The translations under genes were made by a program, and so were the position numbers. This document shows, piece after piece, positions 28,262 to 36,801 of a DNA stretch of 64,000 nucleotides (position 1 is its first letter; the number at the start of each line of letters is the position of its first letter). The DNA is from M30B19 sp041741535 (GTDB lineage Bacteria; Planctomycetota; Planctomycetia; Pirellulales; Pirellulaceae). The stretch covers positions 21,040-85,039 of the forward strand of contig JBGSJV010000167.1 of NCBI GenBank assembly GCA_041741535.1, written 5' to 3'. Under the pieces are notes generated by a model. That model made no database searches, was not told where the DNA came from, and was given only the letters and a program-made list of their open reading frames with translations.

Positions 28262-28584
28262 AGACGGTTCTCGGGAGTCAAAAGTCGCGTTAATACTTGG
28301 GAACTTTTCGGGCAAAGTTTCTCAGTCACGGAACCTTACGCTAACCATACGTTCGATATTGCCAGAGTGCTTTTTCTGGACTGTACGTAGTCCAACCCGC
28401 GACCGATGGAGGGTGATTCCACTCGCGCAACCAATTTCCTCGCCATGATCTACACGTTTGCCCGGCACGGATTACTGAATTGCGGACACTAAATTGCCTG
28501 ACCCTACTCCTTCTCGGTCCCTACTGCTTCTCGGTCGACTTCGTCGCGCGGCATCTTCGCACAGGCAGTCGTAGGGTCGCGCAC

Positions 28585-28821
28585 GGGGACACGGTCGCGC
28601 ACGGTCGCGCACGGGGACACACAACTTCCGCTCAGTTCTTCGGGGGGGCGCGAACGGGGACACACAACTTCCACTCAGTTCTTCGGCGTCGCAACTTTCA
28701 GCACCCTCGTGATCTCCCGAATCAGCATCGTTTACCCAGTCCAACGATGACACGTGGAAAATCCACCGCCTGTCCCCACGCGTGACTTGCAATTTCACAC
28801 GGCGCAAATTCGGGGACAGGC
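28585..28821. repeat. Tandem and inverted GGGGACA-type repeats
   Basis: GGGGACAC occurs at 28585, 28613 and 28657. The last two sit in ~40-bp near-identical direct repeats (28608-28647 and 28648-28688) containing ACAACTTCC and CTCAGTTCTTCGG. At 28769-28777 GCCTGTCCCC and at 28812-28821 GGGGACAGGC form an inverted pair 34 nt apart. This non-coding stretch follows the Y1 transposase. The 320 nt before it (28262-28584) show nothing recognisable. Confidence 0.7.
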
Positions 28822-28898
28822 AACTTCCCCTGGGGTTCGGGGCTTGCGTCTGTCGTCAAGTTTTGCAAAACGAGCGTAGAAACGACTGCCCAGGATTG

Positions 28899-28997
28899 TT
28901 GGCGGCACGTTTTTATCGGCCTGTCCCTAGATTGGAGCCCCTTTACGATTTGCCTGGCCCCAGCTTGGAGCCCCGTGACGATTTGCCTGGCCCCGGA
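28899..28997. repeat. 33-bp tandem repeat containing TTGCCTGGCCCC
   Basis: Units start at 28899, 28932 and 28965, a period of exactly 33 bp. Units two and three differ in only a few positions (TTGGAGCCCC...ACGATTTGCCTGGCCCC); the first is diverged but contains CGGCCTGTCCC in register. TTGCCTGGCCCC is one base from the TTGCCTGTCCCC motif nearby. The array ends about 30 nt before the sucB stop codon. Confidence 0.7.
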
Positions 28998-29026
28998 GTG
29001 GCTAGCAGAGACGGCGTTGGGCCGGC

Positions 29027-30319
29027 TTATACCTCGAGAAATAACCGGGCCGGTTCTTCCAGCACTTCTTTGATGGTCTTGAGGAATTGGACCGCTTCAC
29101 GACCATCGACCAACCGATGATCGTACGTCAACGCCACATACATCATCGGCCTGATCACAACTTGACCTTTGATTGCAATCGGTCGCTCTTGAATCGCATG
29201 AAGTCCCAGAATCCCACTCTGTGGCGGATTGACAATTGGAGTACTCAACAACGAGCCATATATGCCGCCATTGCTGATGGTAAACGTTCCACCTTCCAAG
29301 TCCTCGGCCTTGAGTTTGTTGTCCTTCGCCAAAACCGAGAAATCCCCAATCCGACGTTCGATTTCGGCAAAACTCATCCGCTCCGTATTGCGAAGCACCG
29401 GAACAACCAAGCCCTTCCCGCCGCCAATCGCAACTCCGATATCAAAGTAATTGTGGTAGTGGACATCCGTCCCTACGACGTACGCATTGATTGCTGGATA
29501 TCTTCGCAACGCCTCAACACTGGCTTTGGCAAAAAACGACATGAAACCCAATTTCACACCGTGCTTCTCTTGAAATGCGTCTTTGTAGCGTGACCGCAAT
29601 TCCATAACCGGCTGCATATCGATTTCGTTAAACGTCGTCAGCAACGCAGCGGTCTGTTGGGCCTGGACCAAGCGCTGAGCGATCGTCCGTCGCATCATGC
29701 TCATCGGCTTCTTGTCGGTGACTCGAGAATCATCCGTTCGAGAAACAAACGGGGGGGTGGCTGGTGGCTGTGGAAAATCGTCGACGTGTGTACCGGCCCC
29801 GATCGAAGTTAGCGCCGTCGTTTGCGCCGTCGAATCGACGGCCGGCTGTAGGTTTCTCTCTTGTACGTACCGAGCAACATCTTCTTTTAGCAGGCGCCCA
29901 CCAGGGCCGGTTGGCGAGACCACATCCGCAGAAATCTGGTAGTTATGAAGCAGCCGCTCGGCCGCGGGCATGACAATCTCGACGTTCGCCTTTGGAACGG
30001 CCGCAGCACCGACCGCTGCCAACGTTGCCACTGGTCCTTGAGACGTAACCACACCAGCAACAGGCACTTCGCCCGCCTTCGGCGGTCCCGGCTCCAGCCG
30101 AGCAACCACCGCGCCAACGCGCACGAACTCGCCCGCCTTCACCAGTAATTCGGTAACGGTTCCGGCTTCCGGTGCCAGGACTTCTTGCGACGCTTTTTCC
30201 GTTTCCAATTCCACCAATGGCTGGTCTCGCTGCACCCACGTTCCGGGCGTCACGAGCCACTGAGAAATTTGTGCCTCTTGAATCGACTCACCAAACTCTG
30301 GGATCTTTATTTCCATCAT
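29027..30319 (-). CDS. sucB: 2-oxoglutarate dehydrogenase E2, dihydrolipoyllysine succinyltransferase
   Basis: The protein has 430 residues. An N-terminal lipoyl domain carries Lys42 in ELETEKASQEVLAPEAG; a peripheral-subunit-binding domain lies at about 115-155 (AAERLLHNYQISADVVSPTG); the catalytic acyltransferase domain ends with DHRLVDG (His401, Asp405). It transfers the succinyl group to CoA in the TCA cycle. GGAG lies 8 nt before the ATG. It follows sucA after 11 nt, so the two are one operon; no E3 (lpd) gene is adjacent. The C-terminal end lies against a repeat array. Confidence 0.95.
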   Translation of the reverse strand: MMEIKIPEFGESIQEAQISQWLVTPGTWVQRDQPLVELETEKASQEVLAPEAGTVTELLVKAGEFVRVGAVVARLEPGPPKAGEVPVAGVVTSQGPVATLAAVGAAAVPKANVEIVMPAAERLLHNYQISADVVSPTGPGGRLLKEDVARYVQERNLQPAVDSTAQTTALTSIGAGTHVDDFPQPPATPPFVSRTDDSRVTDKKPMSMMRRTIAQRLVQAQQTAALLTTFNEIDMQPVMELRSRYKDAFQEKHGVKLGFMSFFAKASVEALRRYPAINAYVVGTDVHYHNYFDIGVAIGGGKGLVVPVLRNTERMSFAEIERRIGDFSVLAKDNKLKAEDLEGGTFTISNGGIYGSLLSTPIVNPPQSGILGLHAIQERPIAIKGQVVIRPMMYVALTYDHRLVDGREAVQFLKTIKEVLEEPARLFLEV

Positions 30320-30330
30320 GTCACGTCTCC

Positions 30331-33198
30331 CTAATTTCCGAGGGCTGCCTCAATTATCTCTTGTTGCTCCAATTTATGGGCGTTCTTACTTCCCGTCGAT
30401 GGACTGGCTGATTCTGGCCGCGAAACCAAATTCAGTTCGTACTTACCGAACACGCGTTCGCCCAATCTTGAACGTAGAAACTGCCAAGCCCCCATGTTCC
30501 ACGGCTCTTCTTGAACCCAGAACAATTGAAAGTCCGATCCATAACCCGCCAAAACCCGCTGCAAATCGGCCAACGGCAGAGGATACAATTGCTCCAACCG
30601 AACGATCGCGATGTCCCGCAGCTCCCGTTTGTTGCGTTCTTTCTGCAAATCAACCGCGATTTTGCCACTGCACAACAAAATCCGTTTTACGCCGGGACCT
30701 GGAGTCACGAAGGAGTCGTCCAAGACATCGTGAAAACACCCCTTGGTCAGGTCCTGCAACGGGCTACTCACGTCCGGATCTCGCAAAAGACTCTTCGGAG
30801 TTAAGATCACCAACGGCTTCCGCCAATTTCGTTTGACCTGACGGCGAAGGACATGAAAGTGCTGGGCCGCCGTTGTCGGATAAACGACTTGGATATTGTT
30901 CTCGGCGCTCAACATGAGATAACGTTCCATGCGCGCACTGCAATGTTCCGGACCGGCACCTTCAAAACCGTGCGGCAACTTCATGACCAAGTTGCTGAGT
31001 CGTCGCCACTTGTCCTCGGCACTGGTGATGAACTGATCGATGATAACCTGGGCCGCATTAGAAAAATCGCCAAACTGCGCTTCCCAGACCGTCAGACCTT
31101 CAGGTGTGTCCAAGCTGTATCCGTAATCAAATCCCAACACGCCGGCCTCCGACAATGGACTATTGATCACATCGACCATGGCCTGATCGTCCGATAAATT
31201 CTTGATCGCACAGTACCGTTTTTCATTGACGGTATCGTGCAGAATCGCGTGCCGTTGAGAAAACGTACCGCGGCCACAATCTTGGCCGCTCAGTCGAATG
31301 GGATGTCCTTCGAGCGCCAACGTTCCGAAAGCGGCCAACTCCGCAGTTGCCCAATCAATCGGACGTTTGTCGCTGGCCATCTCCGCACGTAACTGCAGTG
31401 GTCTCAGCAACTTGGAGTTTAGGTTGAATCCTGCCGGTACTTCAGAGAGCTTGCTAACGACAAAGGAAAGCTTCCCGAGCGGAACTCCCGTGTCTAGATA
31501 ACGCTCTTCTTCGCGAAGTTCGCCGCCATAATACGATTGCCAATACCCACCCATGGTCTGAGTATCGGGTTCGTATTTTTCACTCGCTGCCCGATCAAAA
31601 TCTGCCTGAAGCTTGTTGGTGCGGGCCTCCGCAATCCGATCCGCTTCTTCGCGCGTCACGTCGTTCATCTGCAACAAATGTTCCAGATAACAATCGCGCA
31701 CCGTTGGCCGAGCATCAATAACTTCGTACATCAACGGTTGCGTGTAACGTGGTTCATCACTTTCGTTGTGACCCAAGCGACGGTAACAATACATGTCGAT
31801 TACAACATCGCGTTGGAATTGATGTCGGAAATCCATTGCCAACTGAACGACTTGAGCGACTGCTTCCGGATCTTCTCCATTGACATGGAAGATCGGAATC
31901 TGCAGCATCTTCGCCACATCACTGGCGTAGGTCGTCGAACGACCCTCCTGTTCCGTGGTCGTAAATCCTACCTGATTATTCAAGATGACATGGATCGTTC
32001 CACCAACTTGATATCCCGCTAGTTGGCTAAGGTTCAGCGTTTCCTGCACGATGCCTTCACCGGCAAACGCAGCATCTCCATGAATCAGAACCGTGAGAAC
32101 TTGTTTATGATCAAAATCCTCAATTCGATCTTGTTTGCTGCGGCAACGGCCCATCGCAACTGGATTGACAAACTCCAAGTGGCTCGGGTTAAAACAAAGC
32201 GAAATATGGATATTCTGGTTTTGACTTGTAATCCAATTGGTGCTGTATCCCAAATGATACAATACGTCACCAGCGCCACGATTCGCGTTTGGATTGGGAT
32301 CGTCAAACGACCAAAAGATATTTTCGTTGCGTTTGCCCATGATATTCGCGAGCACATTCAACCGCCCGCGATGGGCCATCCCCATCACGGCTTCGCGAAC
32401 TCCATGTTCTCCAGCCTTCTCCATCACCATATCCAGCAACGGAATCAGACTCTCCGCTCCTTCCAGCGAGAAGGTCTTGGCACCCACAAACTTCCGCCGG
32501 ACAAATTCCTCAAACACCACGGCATCGGTCAATCGAGTCAAAACTCGCAATTGGGTTTGTCGATCCAAATGCAACCGATTTTCGGTACCCTCCATCCGAT
32601 TTTGCAACCAATTGCGAATATCGTGATCGTCGATGTGCATGAATTGCGCACCGATCGAACGGCAATAGGTGTTGCGAAGACGCTGGACAATCTCACCCAA
32701 CGAACGAATGTTGTCGCCAAAGATCGTGCGGGTCGAAAACGGACGTTCCATGTCGCTCGGTAATAGTCCGTAGGTTTCCGGATGCAGGTCGCGATTCATC
32801 GGCCGCGGACGGCCCAATGGATCGATCTTCGCTTCCAAATGCCCTCGAACGCGAAACCCGCGAACCAACTGATCGACTCGATCTTGCAATTGAGCGATGC
32901 TCATATCGCGATCAGAAATTTCTTGGTCGTCTGGAGAGGTCGCCGATCGAAACAAAGAATATGCACGAGACGGTCGCTTGAAACTGTTCAAATTCCCGTT
33001 ACTTTGCTCCGAAACGGACACGGCGTGCCCATTGGAATTCTCCGTCTTGCGAGCATTCGCCGATTCCAAGTTCGTTTGACTATTCTTCCACGCGCTAAAC
33101 TTCGTAAAGTAGTCTCGCCATTCGGGCGAAAACGGCGTCGGGTCTCGTTGAAAGTCCGAAAATAGACGTTCGATATCTTCGCGGCTCTGTACACTCAT
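30331..33198 (-). CDS. sucA: 2-oxoglutarate dehydrogenase E1 component
   Basis: The protein has 955 residues, the normal length for a SucA/OdhA E1. It decarboxylates 2-oxoglutarate with thiamine diphosphate and passes the succinyl group to the E2 lipoyl arm. Recognisable features are the short N-terminal recruitment helix (REDIERLFSDFQRDP), GMAHRGRLNVLANIMGK, the ThDP-binding region LIHGDAAFAGEGIVQETLN ending in NNQVGFTT, YRRLGHNESDEP, and the C-terminal QDCGRGTFSQRHAILHD. It heads the sucAB operon. The upstream 347 nt presumably hold its promoter. Confidence 0.96.
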   Translation of the reverse strand: MSVQSREDIERLFSDFQRDPTPFSPEWRDYFTKFSAWKNSQTNLESANARKTENSNGHAVSVSEQSNGNLNSFKRPSRAYSLFRSATSPDDQEISDRDMSIAQLQDRVDQLVRGFRVRGHLEAKIDPLGRPRPMNRDLHPETYGLLPSDMERPFSTRTIFGDNIRSLGEIVQRLRNTYCRSIGAQFMHIDDHDIRNWLQNRMEGTENRLHLDRQTQLRVLTRLTDAVVFEEFVRRKFVGAKTFSLEGAESLIPLLDMVMEKAGEHGVREAVMGMAHRGRLNVLANIMGKRNENIFWSFDDPNPNANRGAGDVLYHLGYSTNWITSQNQNIHISLCFNPSHLEFVNPVAMGRCRSKQDRIEDFDHKQVLTVLIHGDAAFAGEGIVQETLNLSQLAGYQVGGTIHVILNNQVGFTTTEQEGRSTTYASDVAKMLQIPIFHVNGEDPEAVAQVVQLAMDFRHQFQRDVVIDMYCYRRLGHNESDEPRYTQPLMYEVIDARPTVRDCYLEHLLQMNDVTREEADRIAEARTNKLQADFDRAASEKYEPDTQTMGGYWQSYYGGELREEERYLDTGVPLGKLSFVVSKLSEVPAGFNLNSKLLRPLQLRAEMASDKRPIDWATAELAAFGTLALEGHPIRLSGQDCGRGTFSQRHAILHDTVNEKRYCAIKNLSDDQAMVDVINSPLSEAGVLGFDYGYSLDTPEGLTVWEAQFGDFSNAAQVIIDQFITSAEDKWRRLSNLVMKLPHGFEGAGPEHCSARMERYLMLSAENNIQVVYPTTAAQHFHVLRRQVKRNWRKPLVILTPKSLLRDPDVSSPLQDLTKGCFHDVLDDSFVTPGPGVKRILLCSGKIAVDLQKERNKRELRDIAIVRLEQLYPLPLADLQRVLAGYGSDFQLFWVQEEPWNMGAWQFLRSRLGERVFGKYELNLVSRPESASPSTGSKNAHKLEQQEIIEAALGN

Positions 33199-33518
33199 TG
33201 GTATCTTCTAACCATGAATCACTGGATTTCAAATCGCTTGTTTTTCTCACAGCCTACCCCAACCCCTATTGTTGAGATGTTAGGTCGATTTGGAAAGGCG
33301 ACCAGACTGCAAAACCGGAATAATCAACCGAGTCTTCGTCGACTGGTTTCCACCGTTTTACGGACCAGGACCACACGGTCCGACAAATGACATGATCACG
33401 CAAACGCCCCGCAACCCTTGAGCCATTTTTTGTCGAACCATGTGAAGGCTGACCCTACCGCAACATTCCGACCGTTTAGGCCGAATGTGCCACTCGTTGG
33501 CTTCGCTCTACAGAAACC
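33199..33518. promoter_or_regulatory. Region upstream of sucAB
   Basis: No coding frame or repeat is recognisable in these 320 nt. They lie immediately upstream of sucA on the minus strand and therefore should include the sucAB promoter. AGAAGATACC before the sucA ATG is a modest ribosome site. No operator could be named. Confidence 0.35.
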
Positions 33519-33544
33519 ACTTTTCCTAAAAAACACAGGAAAGT
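33519..33544 (-). terminator. Hairpin after the STAS gene
   Basis: In the minus-strand sense ACTTTCCT, a T-rich loop and AGGAAAAGT form an 8-bp stem starting one base past the stop codon of the STAS gene. It is well placed for a transcription terminator before the sucAB operon, although the T-run lies in the loop. Confidence 0.5.
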
Positions 33545-33545
33545 T

Positions 33546-33893
33546 TTAGACTTCCTGCATCGCAGTCAAAGCAGAGGCTTGATCCGAATAGATCTCAACC
33601 AGCTCGTTGATCTTCATGATTTTAAAGACTTCAGCGACATTGCTAGTGATTCCACAGAATGCCAATTGAATCCCGTTCTTCTTGCATCGATTTCGCAAAT
33701 CAACCAATTTGCCAATCATCGCACTCGACATCAGCAAGACATTGCTAAAATTTAGCAGCAATTTACCACTTTTCGCCCGCGCTCCAGCTTCCACCAGTTC
33801 GCTGCCCAAAGATTGAACGGTCGCTTCGTCGAGGATCCGAGCGTGTTGAAAATTTACCACGCTTACTCCATTCTCTTCCGAATGTTCCAACAT
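33546..33893 (-). CDS. STAS-domain anti-sigma-factor antagonist
   Basis: The protein has 115 residues and is one STAS domain. The pattern GVSVVNFQHARILDEATVQSLG...KLLLNFSNVLLMSSAMIGKL matches SpoIIAA/RsbV, with Ser56 or Ser57 in LMSSAMIG at the phosphorylation position. Such proteins bind anti-sigma kinases in a partner-switching cascade. ATG 33893 is the natural start; the frame extends upstream into the permease gene without meaning. No anti-sigma kinase or PP2C phosphatase is nearby, so its partner is elsewhere. It lies 94 nt downstream of the LptF/G-like gene on the same strand. Confidence 0.85.
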   Translation of the reverse strand: MLEHSEENGVSVVNFQHARILDEATVQSLGSELVEAGARAKSGKLLLNFSNVLLMSSAMIGKLVDLRNRCKKNGIQLAFCGITSNVAEVFKIMKINELVEIYSDQASALTAMQEV

Positions 33894-33987
33894 CGTCAAC
33901 AAACCTTTAATCTGGTGGAGGAATACGGCGAACAACCGAGTTGGTCTCCGATTGTAACCAGGGAATCCTCGTAAAGCAAAGGCTGAT

Positions 33988-35157
33988 TCAGTTTTTGAGG
34001 ACCGACCGCAGGATTCCCAGCCCGATGGCCATTGTGACCACATTGCTGGCCCACAGACTATAGGGCGGCAAGTGTCCCGAGCGAACGGCATCGGAAACAA
34101 TAGCCAAGATTGGGTAATAGACGATCAGGATCGGGATGAAGCAGAACAGAAAGATGCTCCAAGAATCGGAAAATCGAAAGCGGATTGCAACCGCTGCGCC
34201 GACCACAGCAAAAGCCAAGCAACTGAACCCACCGGCCCAACGTCGGACCCCCTCGATCTGCAGTTTCTTGAGGCGGTAAATTGCCTGATCCAGCTCCTGG
34301 GTTTTGACCGACCACTGCGAGGTCTCCGCCCAATCATGGCGTCCCCCGACCAGTCCCAAGGCCAACTGACCGGCCATTTCCGCTTTCAGAACTCGTACTT
34401 TCGCGTCCTGGCGTTCAATCTCGCCCGCCAGTTCCTGACTTGGGATCACCGCCGGGCTCGCGTGGACGTCACTTTTCTTGATCAGGTGTTCGAGACTTAT
34501 GGATTCGCGGAACTCGTTTGGAAACCGAAAACTCGCGTCCTTCGTTTCCAACTCGCCATTCTGCGCGATTAATACAAGCTGATTCTCGCTCGGATCGCAG
34601 TCCAATTGTGCCGAGGCGGAAACGAGCCGCATCTTGCCCTCCAATTCAATTACGGGCCGAATCAATGATTGCCCAGCGACATCGTCGACGCGAATCGAGA
34701 TCGGCCCTTTGCGATAGGCCCGCTGCGTGGTCAAGGCCCCGTAAATCGTGTGATGCACCGAATGTAAAACGATTCGATACATTCCGGTCCGCCCCCACGG
34801 CACCGCGACATCCGTGAGATAAACTGTGATAAAACTGAGCGCCAAGGCCAAAATCACGGCCGGCTGAATGACCCGCCATGGCGAGATTCCCAGGGCTTTG
34901 ATGGCCACGATTTCATTATCAGCGGCCATCCGACCGTAAACCGAGCATACCGCGAACAAAATTGTCCCGGGGACCGCAAAAATCAACGCCCCGGGGATGG
35001 CGTAGGGAATCAACTGCAAGGCCGTGAGAGGGGTCAGGCTTTCCCGCAACATGTCCTGGACGACAAAGACCAACATGATCACACTAGTAAGGCCGACGAG
35101 CGCCACCAGGAAAACGCGAAGCAGCTCCTGAATGATGGTGCGAGTTAGCGCGTTCAT
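33988..35157 (-). CDS. LptF/LptG-family permease
   Basis: The protein has 389 residues. Membrane helices lie at the N-terminus (three, about 12-115, including LIPYAIPGALIFAVPGTILFAV) and the C-terminus (three, about 300-385), with a periplasmic beta-rich region between, the YjgP/YjgQ layout. It should be part of the ABC machine that extracts lipopolysaccharide from the inner membrane. GRMAADNEIVAIKALGISPW is the conserved cytoplasmic coupling helix. Only one such gene is present, and LptB, LptC and LptA are not nearby. ATG 35157 is preferred; a TTG at 35214 is possible. The ribosome site is weak. Confidence 0.85.
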   Translation of the reverse strand: MNALTRTIIQELLRVFLVALVGLTSVIMLVFVVQDMLRESLTPLTALQLIPYAIPGALIFAVPGTILFAVCSVYGRMAADNEIVAIKALGISPWRVIQPAVILALALSFITVYLTDVAVPWGRTGMYRIVLHSVHHTIYGALTTQRAYRKGPISIRVDDVAGQSLIRPVIELEGKMRLVSASAQLDCDPSENQLVLIAQNGELETKDASFRFPNEFRESISLEHLIKKSDVHASPAVIPSQELAGEIERQDAKVRVLKAEMAGQLALGLVGGRHDWAETSQWSVKTQELDQAIYRLKKLQIEGVRRWAGGFSCLAFAVVGAAVAIRFRFSDSWSIFLFCFIPILIVYYPILAIVSDAVRSGHLPPYSLWASNVVTMAIGLGILRSVLKN

Positions 35158-35316
35158 GGGGTGGGAAATCGTGTCGCCATTGGGTTTAGTTTTCGCGATC
35201 CAAAGAGAGCGCAACCAGACCCACTGTAGCGTTTATTCGAAAAACATGAAACGTCGAATGGTTGAACCTACTTCTGACCGGGATACGTTTTACGACCAAA
35301 TTGAGGAAAAGCACCC

Positions 35317-36789
35317 ATGCGAATCGGTCCAAAGCACATTTTTGTTTTCGGCGTCGCTGTTGTACTGGCGTCTTTAAGTGCTGGAAAATGCGTGGCCCAA
35401 TACGGGGAGGTCGCTCCGCCTCCCGCGGAACTCGCGAACGGATTTGATACGATCTCCGCAGCGCAAGCCGAGCAATGGCTGGGTTTGTTGGCGGGTCCGC
35501 AATTTGACGGTCGAGGCACTGGGCAAGTTGGCTACAACAAGGCCGCTCATTGGGTCGCTGGAAAGTTGGCGGAATTTGGACTTGAGCCGGTTGGTGACGG
35601 CGAAACTTATTTCCAAATGATGCCGATTACTCGCCGACTTCCCGAAATTGATCAATGCCGGATTTTAGGCCCCGGCGATACCGTCATCGAAGGTGCTGGG
35701 AATTTGGGAATTGAACGATACGTGGATCAAGGCGAAGTCCGTGGGCAAGCCGTCTTTATTAGTTTTGTTGGTGCGCGACCTGAATTGGCCGAGGACCTGG
35801 ACCTGCGCGAAAAAATTATCATTTACACCGCGGATGAAGCGGCCGCACCGTCGGTCCCGCGATTGTTGGCACGCCAACGACCCAGTGCAACCATGCGTCT
35901 CATCGAATCCGCACCAGTTTCGGCACCACAAACCCTGTTCCCGGGTCGCCGGAGTCGCTCGACCAGTGTATCGGGGACACTACGACGCGCCGAAGGACTG
36001 CGATTGGCAACGGCCTGCGGCGCGCCCGAAGGTTGGGAGGGGGCGGGAAAAGTGTTTCAGTCGGGACAGGACGTAACGCTAAGTCTTCAGCTTCGCGAAC
36101 AACCGGCCGGTGCCCCCAACGTGATTGCTTGGCTGGAGGGATCGGACCCGGAACTGAAACACGAATACGTCGTTATCGGAGCCCATTTGGATCATCTTGG
36201 CTTCAGTGGCGATCAGCTCTTTCCAGGAGCCGACGATAATGGTTCGGGGTCGGTCGCCGTGTTGAGCATTGCTCGGGCAATGGCTGCGAATCCGATCAAA
36301 CCAAAACGTAGCGTCCTGTTTATGTGGTTTACGGCCGAAGAAGTTGGCTTGCTGGGGTCTCGCTATTACACAGACAATCCGATTCTGCCGCTTGAGAACA
36401 TGACCTGTATGTTCAACATCGACATGGTCGGGCGCAACGAAGACCAAGGTGAAGGGGATGCCAACGCGGACAACGAAGGCCACATTCATTTGGTTGGCAG
36501 CCAACGTGGTGAAACGAAGTTGCACGACTTGATTCTTGATGTCAACAAACATGTCGGCTTCGAATTCGAGATGGACATGGAAAGTGTTTGGAACCGCAGC
36601 GATCAAGTCAATTTCTACAACCACGGTGTTCCGGTCGCGTTTATGTTTGGTGGCTTCCATCCCGACTACCATCAACCGACGGATAAACCAGAAAAAATCA
36701 ACTACTTGAAGATCCAGTCGGCCGCGCGATTGTATTATCTGGCCGTTCATGCGGCTGCCAATCACGGTCGTTTTCCCATGAACAAATAG
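35317..36789 (+). CDS. Exported M28-family metallopeptidase
   Basis: The protein has 490 residues. Residues 1-28 form a signal peptide ending CVAQ. After a PA-like insert region, the M28 zinc ligands are all visible: His in GAHLDHLG, bridging Asp in GADDNGSG, catalytic Glu pair in TAEEVGLLGS, Asp in NIDMVGR, and His in DYHQPTD. It is an aminopeptidase-like hydrolase acting outside the cytoplasm. GAGG lies 12 nt before the ATG, a good ribosome site. It is 12 nt upstream of the dehydratase gene, so they are probably co-transcribed, although no pathway link is apparent. Confidence 0.9.
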   Translation: MRIGPKHIFVFGVAVVLASLSAGKCVAQYGEVAPPPAELANGFDTISAAQAEQWLGLLAGPQFDGRGTGQVGYNKAAHWVAGKLAEFGLEPVGDGETYFQMMPITRRLPEIDQCRILGPGDTVIEGAGNLGIERYVDQGEVRGQAVFISFVGARPELAEDLDLREKIIIYTADEAAAPSVPRLLARQRPSATMRLIESAPVSAPQTLFPGRRSRSTSVSGTLRRAEGLRLATACGAPEGWEGAGKVFQSGQDVTLSLQLREQPAGAPNVIAWLEGSDPELKHEYVVIGAHLDHLGFSGDQLFPGADDNGSGSVAVLSIARAMAANPIKPKRSVLFMWFTAEEVGLLGSRYYTDNPILPLENMTCMFNIDMVGRNEDQGEGDANADNEGHIHLVGSQRGETKLHDLILDVNKHVGFEFEMDMESVWNRSDQVNFYNHGVPVAFMFGGFHPDYHQPTDKPEKINYLKIQSAARLYYLAVHAAANHGRFPMNK

Positions 36790-36801
36790 ATCGGAAGGTC
36801 C

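Noticed and set aside
28899..28997. Short CRISPR-like array
   Set aside because: Units are contiguous with no unique spacers, only three copies, and no cas genes nearby.
28782..29120. Plus-strand frame with an 11-residue repeat (PGPSLEPRDDL-like)
   Set aside because: The peptide repeat is only the translation of the 33-bp DNA array; the frame runs antisense into sucB and has no ribosome site.
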